This document shows, piece by piece, positions 6,168 to 10,305 of a stretch of DNA of 10,305 nt (position 1 is the stretch's first letter; the number at the start of each line of letters is the position of its first letter). The translations under genes and the position numbers were made by a program. Below the pieces are notes generated by a model. It saw only the letters and a program-made list of their open reading frames with translations, ran no database searches and was not told the origin of the DNA. The stretch is taken from positions 1-10,305 of the forward strand of contig JAKARU010000024.1 in NCBI GenBank assembly GCA_021819225.1, read 5' to 3'. This DNA is from Thermoplasmata archaeon (GTDB lineage Archaea; Thermoplasmatota; Thermoplasmata; Thermoplasmatales; Thermoplasmataceae).

Positions 6168-6219
6168 CAGTTACGCCTTACGGAATCTCTGTACAGAGAC
6201 CAGGGAATTGATGTAACTG
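6168..6219. repeat. Nested dyad: two inverted repeats with nearly the same centre
   Basis: The core TCTCTGTACAGAGA (6186-6199) is a perfect 14-bp palindrome. It sits inside a second perfect inverted repeat, CAGTTAC at 6168-6174 and GTAACTG at 6213-6219. The two centres differ by one base (6192.5 and 6193.5). The dyad lies 15 to 66 bp upstream of the DUF4382 TATA box, where archaeal activators bind. Confidence 0.7.
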
Positions 6220-6254
6220 TGTCGGTTATGGCCGTTTCCTTGCAGGCATCCATC

Positions 6255-6287
6255 ACAGTGTTAAAGATCAAGGGCCCCTTGCACTGT
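6255..6287. repeat. Bulged hairpin-forming dyad
   Basis: ACAGTG (6255-6260) pairs with CACTGT (6282-6287), and CAAGGG (6269-6274) pairs with CCCTTG (6276-6281). The two stems are continuous on the 3' side, and an 8-nt bulge (6261-6268) separates them on the 5' side. TTTTT follows about 16 nt later on the plus strand. Confidence 0.6.
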
Positions 6288-6325
6288 TCTCAAATGCTGG
6301 GAATTTTTATATCATAAAGTTAGTT

Positions 6326-6354
6326 AAAAAAAAACCCCAGCCTGTCATTTCAGG
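6326..6354 (-). terminator. Possible terminator of the sulfur operon
   Basis: On the minus strand a short stem CCTG-N6-CAGG (6354-6341) is followed by CTGGGG and nine T (6334-6326), about 120 nt after the TauE stop. The hairpin is weak, but archaeal termination relies mostly on the T-tract, so this is a fair candidate. Confidence 0.4.
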
Positions 6355-6472
6355 TATGTATAAATTCAATTGGTTATGGGATTGATTCGTTAGCCATTCA
6401 CCCAGTTCCGCTCAAAGAATAAGATCGGGATGAGCACCATCCTGGCTGCTCAGTTCTTGCATTTAACCGGGA

Positions 6473-7270
6473 TCAGAAATACAGTATTACAGTGTAGTTT
6501 TGATACATTATATAGAGGGCCACGACAATCACGATTATTGCAAATATCTGCGTGAGTTTCCTCTTTGGAACTCTTCCAGCCAGCCTTGCACCAAACCACC
6601 CACCAAAAACCCCACCAAGGACGAACAGCGCGGATATTACAATATTCACATCCATGTTTAAAGCATATCTGGCTGCAGTTATTACTCCAAAAGTACCTAC
6701 TGCCAAAAGTGAAGTGCCAACAGCCTGGATGATGTTCAGGCCACCTCCGAAGAGCAATCCTGGAACGATGAGGAATCCTCCACCAATGCCAAAGTAGCCA
6801 GAAGCAAATCCCACAACCAGGCCAGTAAATATCAGTATTGCAAGTGCTCTTGATGAACTTGTTGCCTTTCTCTGAATTTCAGAAAGATCAATACATTTTC
6901 TCCTCAACATATATATGGCTATACCTATCATGAGAAAACTGAAGAAGAATAGCAGATCATTTCCAGGGGTCAGGAGCCCCAATTCAGAACCTGCCAGCAC
7001 CCCTGCTATGCCTGGAATTGTGAATTCCAGTCCTATCTTATAGTCAACATGCTTCTTTAGAGTGTGAGGAATAAGGTTCAGGTATGCGTTGATTCCGACT
7101 GCAAGCGCCGTTGTGCCTATCACTATATGCGGATGATCATAACCAACAAAATAGATCAGCAATGGTATAGCCAGGATGGATCCCCCTCCACCGATCAGGC
7201 CAAGGGAAAATCCTACTAGGATTCCGGATATTATGGAGAGAATAATTTGCAGGTCTGTGATGGGATACAT
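6473..7270 (-). CDS. TauE/SafE-family sulfite/organosulfur exporter-type permease
   Basis: This is a 265-residue integral membrane protein with the internal duplication of the TauE/SafE (DUF81) family. Each half opens with a glycine-rich hairpin: GLIGGGGSILAIPLL at 24-38 and GYFGIGGGFLIVPGL at 158-172. A short cytoplasmic linker (about 122-140, RRKCIDLSEIQRK) separates the halves, and seven to eight hydrophobic helices can be counted. Known members move sulfite, taurine-derived or sulfoacetate anions across the membrane; the direction varies. It is the last gene of the operon, 9 nt after the DsrE-like gene, with a weak AGGTCATC site before its ATG. The context of a YeeE transporter and a sulfur-relay protein supports a sulfur anion as substrate, which is inference. 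The start ATG at 7270 gives a normal N-terminus. Confidence 0.88.
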   Translation of the reverse strand: MYPITDLQIILSIISGILVGFSLGLIGGGGSILAIPLLIYFVGYDHPHIVIGTTALAVGINAYLNLIPHTLKKHVDYKIGLEFTIPGIAGVLAGSELGLLTPGNDLLFFFSFLMIGIAIYMLRRKCIDLSEIQRKATSSSRALAILIFTGLVVGFASGYFGIGGGFLIVPGLLFGGGLNIIQAVGTSLLAVGTFGVITAARYALNMDVNIVISALFVLGGVFGGWFGARLAGRVPKRKLTQIFAIIVIVVALYIMYQNYTVILYF

Positions 7271-7279
7271 TCTGATGAC

Positions 7280-7627
7280 CTAGAAAGTTATTACCGTATA
7301 TCCGTCTTCTATCCTGTCATTCGTTTCCACGCCGCCCAACACCATGTCCATACCGGGAAACAGATCATTCTCCGTTATCCCTTCCCCTGCCATGCTGATC
7401 TTGCATATTTTCAATGGTATACCCTCAGATCTAAGCATATTGATCTGTTCCAGGAACTGCGGAGAACTTTTCTGGTTCTTGTTTGCCGCCTGGACTCCCC
7501 TTCCGAGAAAGAGGAATTCAACATTTGCCTTTGCATTCTTAACTGCATTGAATGCGAAACTGAATGCCACCATTTCTGTATTGATATTCTCCTTTCCTGT
7601 TATCAGCATTACAAGTATTTTTGCCAT
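7280..7627 (-). CDS. DsrE/DsrF-like sulfur-relay protein
   Basis: The protein has 115 residues, soluble, with the DsrE/TusD alpha/beta fold. It opens KILVMLITGKENINTEMVAFSFA (3-25), then VEFLFLGRGVQAANK at 36-50. The segment GIPLKICKISMAGEGI (69-84) carries a single conserved cysteine, C75, at the place where family members hold a persulfide, followed by the MAGxGI turn. DsrE proteins pass sulfur between TusA-like carriers and enzymes of sulfur oxidation or reduction. Here it would take sulfur imported through the YeeE/YedE protein. The start ATG at 7627 is supported by a Shine-Dalgarno-like GAGATGATC at 7640-7632. A 55-nt gap to the gene before it, with an AT-rich TATA-like stretch, allows an additional internal promoter. 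Confidence 0.85.
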   Translation of the reverse strand: MAKILVMLITGKENINTEMVAFSFAFNAVKNAKANVEFLFLGRGVQAANKNQKSSPQFLEQINMLRSEGIPLKICKISMAGEGITENDLFPGMDMVLGGVETNDRIEDGYTVITF

Positions 7628-7631
7628 TCAT

Positions 7632-7670
7632 GATCATCTCGCTACTACATTACCAAATTTTAAATTATAC
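7632..7670 (-). promoter_or_regulatory. Internal promoter and RBS before the DsrE-like gene
   Basis: On the minus strand GTATAATTTAAAATTT (7670-7655) is a TATA-like region about 35 nt before the ATG, and GAGATGATC (7640-7632) matches the archaeal Shine-Dalgarno complement four nt before it. This is the largest gap inside the operon, so the DsrE-TauE pair may also be transcribed separately. Confidence 0.4.
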
Positions 7671-7682
7671 TTAAAAACTTTC

Positions 7683-7943
7683 TTATTCCTCCGTTCCGTC
7701 ATTTGAATACCCCGGATAGATTGTCCTGTACCAAACTGCGGTCAAAAGGAGCATCACTATGAGTATAAATGCTGTTGCGGAAACTGAAGCGGGATTTGGA
7801 TCATAGCCGTTGTAAGAACCAACAGTGAGTGCGGCTACAATTACCAGCAATGCTGTCATTGCAATTATGAACGCCTTCACTCCTTTCTCGCCTTTCCTCT
7901 GCTCCTTGCCATTGTTATTTTTTTCTTTGCTGTTGTTATCCAT
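7683..7943 (-). CDS. Small two-TM membrane protein of the sulfur operon
   Basis: The 86-residue protein has a highly charged, Asn-rich N-terminus (MDNNSKEKNNNGKEQRKGEK, 1-20). Two hydrophobic helices follow, about 22-42 (VKAFIIAMTALLVIVAALTVG) and about 55-72 (SATAFILIVMLLLTAVWY), joined by a short loop with SYNGYDPNP, and then a short acidic tail. I do not recognise a family. Its ATG follows the TAA of the YeeE/YedE gene with no gap (TAA-ATG), which implies tight translational coupling. An accessory subunit or assembly partner of the transporter is the natural guess, inferred only from coupling and membrane location. No cysteine is present, so it does not carry sulfur itself. Confidence 0.75.
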   Translation of the reverse strand: MDNNSKEKNNNGKEQRKGEKGVKAFIIAMTALLVIVAALTVGSYNGYDPNPASVSATAFILIVMLLLTAVWYRTIYPGYSNDGTEE

Positions 7944-9164
7944 TTAATTTACCCCCCTGGATTTTCCATATAGTATCCTTCCAACTACCAGAAGGCTGAT
8001 CGCAACTACTACAAAAAATTCTATACTGCTTGCAGCCATCTGAAGATCTCCGCTAAGGATGTGCCCCGAAGCGCAACCGTCTGCCATCCTTGCCCCAAAC
8101 AGGACAAGGAAAGACCCTGAAAAAACACCTACAGCTCTTTTCAGCTCGCTTGATCCGAATCTTCTTTTCCATGTTCTGGGTACCCAGTAATTGAAAGCCT
8201 GGAATCTTCTTGAAACAAATACCGATACAAGGAAAGCCCCAAGAAGAGTTCCAATATCAGAAAATGGTTCCCATCCCACTGTGGCAAACACAAGTTTGCT
8301 GTAATTATAGGAGGGCAGCCAGAGATATCCAACCACCCAGCTGTAGGTTGTGGATTCACCGAATATCTGATGAAGAAACATTTCAAGCACCACTATCAGG
8401 CCAATAAATGCACCCACAAATGTGAGCATCCACTTCAGATTGTTGTTTGGTGCCCAGTGCTCATTGGCATTTCGTGCAAGCTTGTCTCCCGGACCTATTG
8501 GCATGGAGCTTCCCTCGATCAATGTTTCAGTCGCATCCCTGTGCATCGCAAGCTCTGGTGCAGGCATTTTATAATTCGAATGTGTTCCGATATAAACGCA
8601 GCTCTTGCCCCCCTTATATCTTGGAAGATAATAGGCAATTCCCAACATAAGGGCAAGCCATGCTATTGAGATCAGGAAACCGTCAAATAAGTTCGTACCC
8701 ACTTTTCCGCCGAGATAGAGCTGCCCATAATTGTCGGTGTTCACCAGCCACTGTCCTGCGGGCGTCTGGTACAGAATCGTCCATGCAGCAGCTCCCAGGA
8801 GACCGCCTGCCACGGCATATATTGCTTCCCGCCTCCCTTCGCCCAGTGCCATCCACTCAGTTCCAGGGACATAACCCGATAAAGCTATCCCTGCACCGAA
8901 TATAACTGCTCCGAGTGCAACTCCGATAACATAGATGGGTTTTATTCCGAAATGAAAACTTACTCCAAGTGCTGCCAGTCCATATAATGCAACAGCGCCA
9001 ACCCCTATTGCTATGGCTATACAGTTTATGAACAGCCTGTCTTCCCATTTAGAAAGTTTGAGAAGTATATCTGAATTGGAAATGCCCCACAGCTCTGCAA
9101 AGCCACCGATTGCCGCTCCAATGAATATTCCTATCCACAAGGGTGCCGTGTATGATATTGTCAT
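7944..9164 (-). CDS. YeeE/YedE-family thiosulfate/sulfur transporter
   Basis: The product is a 406-residue polytopic membrane protein with two YeeE/YedE repeats separated by a long hydrophilic linker (about 182-242). In known members (YeeE/TsuA) a short glycine-rich re-entrant loop in each half carries a cysteine that relays thiosulfate through the membrane by hydrogen bonds. The second half keeps this loop: GARMADGCASGHILSG at 357-372 with C364. In the first half the matching loop reads SGYVPGTEWMALGEG (96-110). V99 stands where related proteins have Cys (GYCPGT), so the first relay cysteine is missing. It is the first gene of the operon and divergent from the CARF regulator. The start ATG at 9164 has a TATA-like box (GTTATATTG, 9205-9197), giving a leader of about 10 nt. 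Thiosulfate is likely but unproven as substrate. Confidence 0.88.
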   Translation of the reverse strand: MTISYTAPLWIGIFIGAAIGGFAELWGISNSDILLKLSKWEDRLFINCIAIAIGVGAVALYGLAALGVSFHFGIKPIYVIGVALGAVIFGAGIALSGYVPGTEWMALGEGRREAIYAVAGGLLGAAAWTILYQTPAGQWLVNTDNYGQLYLGGKVGTNLFDGFLISIAWLALMLGIAYYLPRYKGGKSCVYIGTHSNYKMPAPELAMHRDATETLIEGSSMPIGPGDKLARNANEHWAPNNNLKWMLTFVGAFIGLIVVLEMFLHQIFGESTTYSWVVGYLWLPSYNYSKLVFATVGWEPFSDIGTLLGAFLVSVFVSRRFQAFNYWVPRTWKRRFGSSELKRAVGVFSGSFLVLFGARMADGCASGHILSGDLQMAASSIEFFVVVAISLLVVGRILYGKSRGVN

Positions 9165-9196
9165 AAGATCAGGATATCAATGATTAGCGGGGCTAT

Positions 9197-9259
9197 CAAT
9201 ATAACTATGTTATGCATGTTATTGGCATTTTTTGTGCATACGAAATCAAAAAATTTAAG
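9197..9259. promoter_or_regulatory. Divergent promoter region with candidate operator half-sites
   Basis: The minus-strand TATA box of the YeeE gene (GTTATATTG, 9205-9197) and the plus-strand TATA box of the CARF regulator (AAATTTAAG, 9251-9259, 27 nt before ATG 9282) face away from each other. Between and over them are ATAAC-TAT-GTTAT (9201-9213), a second GTTAT at 9218-9222 (9 bp after the first), and a wider inverted repeat TATGCA (9211-9216) with TGCATA (9235-9240). The first dyad overlaps the yeeE TATA box, as expected for a repressor site. That the CARF protein binds here is inference. Confidence 0.5.
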
Positions 9260-9281
9260 AATTACCGGATGTTGTATAGTG

Positions 9282-9896
9282 ATGGTTGAAAGGTATGCGA
9301 TTTCTCTTTTTGACTCTGACAGCCTTTCCCTGCTAAAGATCATATCTGAAAAGGATACCAGAGTGGAAACAGTATTCATTCTTACCAGAGAAAACAGGCG
9401 AATTGAAGAAGAATTAATTGTTTTTTCCAGGGAACTTGGGATCAGGATAGAAGTTGTGCCAATTTATGATTTCAATAATTTTTATGAAGTTTATCTGATG
9501 CTTGAGAAAATATGTGAAACTAATGGCTTTCCATCATGGATAAATATAGCAAGCGGGCACGGGATGGCCCTCTCAGCCCTTGCTCTTCATGCTTACTTCA
9601 AGGATGCACCACTTATCCTGTTCGATAAGGAAAGAAATGAGATAATAAGAACGGATGTAAACAGGTTGAAAAAAATAAAGATTTACAGTAACCGTTATTT
9701 TGAGATCATTGCCCTGATCTCGAAGAAGAATCAAACCAACCTCGAGCTGGCAGGTCACTTTAAGATCTCCGTATCCTCAATGTCAAGAAGGCTTAAACAT
9801 CTTGAACTGCTCAATATCGTCATAAGGAAGGGAATGGGCACGGTAAATGTTCCCTATGTGTATCAATTGACAGAATTTGGCAAGAAACTTCTTTGA
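9282..9896 (+). CDS. CARF-wHTH transcription regulator (Csa3-like)
   Basis: The protein has 204 residues from the ATG at 9282. That start is supported by a TATA box 27 nt upstream; a longer reading from 9180 would lie within the yeeE promoter. Residues 1-125 have a Rossmann-like CARF layout: YAISLFDSDSLSLLKII, VETVFILTREN (29-39), IEVVPIYDFN (56-65), and WINIASGHGMALSALALHAYF (86-106). The last is the counterpart of the CARF ligand motif N(I/V)xGGTKxM. Residues 135-200 form a winged helix-turn-helix (EIIALISKKNQTNLELAGHF, then ISVSSMSRRLKHLELLNIV, then a GMGTVNVPYVYQLT wing). This is the build of Csa3, which senses cyclic oligoadenylates and controls CRISPR genes. No CRISPR array or cas gene is in the window, and the divergent neighbours are sulfur transport genes. 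The ligand is unknown. Confidence 0.8.
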   Translation: MVERYAISLFDSDSLSLLKIISEKDTRVETVFILTRENRRIEEELIVFSRELGIRIEVVPIYDFNNFYEVYLMLEKICETNGFPSWINIASGHGMALSALALHAYFKDAPLILFDKERNEIIRTDVNRLKKIKIYSNRYFEIIALISKKNQTNLELAGHFKISVSSMSRRLKHLELLNIVIRKGMGTVNVPYVYQLTEFGKKLL

Positions 9897-10120
9897 CCGC
9901 CCAGATCCTGTATATTCTTAACCTCCTGTTTTATGTTTCATGAAATTTATCCTCCTTAGAGGGAGTTGTTTCATCTGTTCTTACACAAAATTCTGGATAC
10001 TATCCATTATGTTTGTAACATCCTTAGATGATTCACCAACATACATAATTAATCGTTGATTTACAAGTTAAAGTTTACCAAAATACAATATGGGGGAGAT
10101 TGTATTATATATGAAAGCAG
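9897..10120. other. Intergenic region after the CARF gene
   Basis: No gene. Two dyads are adjacent: TGGATA-C-TATCCA at 9994-10006 and ATGTT-TGT-AACAT at 10009-10021. Further on, GGGGGAG (10092-10098) and a TATA-like GTATTATATA (10102-10111) precede the next gene. A short CTCC-TTAGA-GGAG hairpin near 9953-9965 may end the CARF transcript. Confidence 0.4.
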
Positions 10121-10305
10121 ATGGAGAACTCCTTAAGAACTGAACCAGTTCCGTTTTCAGTGGACAGAAGATTCAGCCTGGCAGGATCCCTGAGGAGAGG
10201 GTTGCCCATGCTGATCGTCCCACCTGTCCTGCTTGCAGTAATTCTTCTTGCCAATAATCTCTATTTACTTGAGTATTTTCACGTGATAGTCGGATCTATG
10301 TGGAC
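10121..10305 (+). CDS. Membrane protein, N-terminal part (runs off the window)
   Basis: An open frame from the ATG at 10121 continues past the end of the window (61 full codons). It starts MENSLRTEPVPFSVDRRFSL, then a positively charged turn (SLRRG), a hydrophobic helix (about 32-46, MLIVPPVLLAVILLA), and a second starting YLLEYFHVIVGSMWT. The FHVxVGxMWTG-like opening of the second helix recalls DUF2269/CopD-type membrane proteins with a helix beginning His-x-x-x-Gly-x-x-Trp, but too little is visible to assign it. A stop codon at 10112-10114 lies just upstream in frame, so the start cannot be much earlier. The -25 position has a TATA-like stretch that is a little too close, so a leader from a farther promoter is also possible. 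Confidence 0.6.
   Translation, partial: MENSLRTEPVPFSVDRRFSLAGSLRRGLPMLIVPPVLLAVILLANNLYLLEYFHVIVGSMW

Larger units (their letters stand above)
6154..6325. other. Palindrome-rich intergenic region
   Basis: This stretch carries no gene between the DUF4382 promoter and the end of the sulfur operon. It carries two strong dyads (6168-6219 and 6255-6287, listed separately), which are more GC-rich than their surroundings. A small RNA or regulator-binding region is possible. I see no promoter that clearly belongs to an RNA gene. Confidence 0.4.

Noticed and set aside
7247..8905. Several plus-strand open frames of 65-128 codons.
   Set aside because: All are antisense to the DsrE, two-TM and YeeE genes, which have clear family motifs.
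9180..9281. Longer start of the CARF regulator at ATG 9180, adding a hydrophobic-looking N-terminus.
   Set aside because: It would cover the yeeE TATA box and the regulator's own TATA box at 9251-9259; ATG 9282 fits leaderless spacing and begins directly at the first CARF strand.
1..10305. CRISPR array, suggested by the Csa3-like regulator.
   Set aside because: No regularly spaced direct repeats were found on reading the window.

Overview
The window looks like chromosomal DNA from an acidophilic archaeon of the Thermoplasmata (Thermoplasmatales/Cuniculiplasma-like). This is inferred from several signs. Archaeal TATA-like boxes lie about 23-27 nt before start codons (leaderless starts at 2544, 6125 and 9282). 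One or two genes carry GGAG/GTGATC-type Shine-Dalgarno sites. A mercuric reductase gene is paired with a separate metal-binding gene, and there is a CARF-wHTH regulator. No rRNA, tRNA or CRISPR array was seen, and the species cannot be fixed.

Layout. (1) 1-780: a minus-strand toxin-antitoxin pair, an RHH antitoxin followed by a MazF/PemK-type toxin, with a palindrome at the antitoxin start. (2) 781-1546: no intact gene. It holds the decayed 3' end of an IS3/IS481-type (rve) transposase and several short palindromes. (3) 1547-2262: an unrecognised gene broken by a -1 frameshift at a run of seven A. (4) 2544-4586: a compact plus-strand mercury-resistance operon: a stand-alone HMA (MerP/NmerA-like) protein, MerA, and a DUF302 protein. 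(5) 4587-5615: about 1 kb of accessory debris with a decayed tnpB 3' end and hairpins. (6) 5616-6125: an exported DUF4382 protein on the minus strand with its own promoter and terminator. (7) 6126-6472: an unusually palindrome-rich intergenic region. (8) 6473-9164: a minus-strand sulfur-handling operon, read YeeE/YedE transporter, small two-TM protein, DsrE-like protein, TauE/SafE permease. (9) 9282-9896: a CARF-wHTH regulator divergent from that operon. (10) 10121-end: the N-terminus of a membrane protein running off the window.

How they work together. In the mer operon the HMA protein can hold Hg(II) and pass it to MerA, which reduces it with NAD(P)H; DUF302 is an unknown accessory. In the sulfur operon, YeeE/YedE and TauE proteins are known transporters of thiosulfate, sulfite or organosulfur anions, and DsrE-family proteins carry persulfide sulfur on a cysteine. 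The cluster is therefore plausibly a sulfur uptake or relay module. The most interesting idea in the window is that the divergent CARF-wHTH protein, of the Csa3 type normally linked to CRISPR systems, controls this sulfur operon from a shared promoter carrying ATAAC/GTTAT half-sites over the yeeE TATA box. That link is inference from position and motifs.
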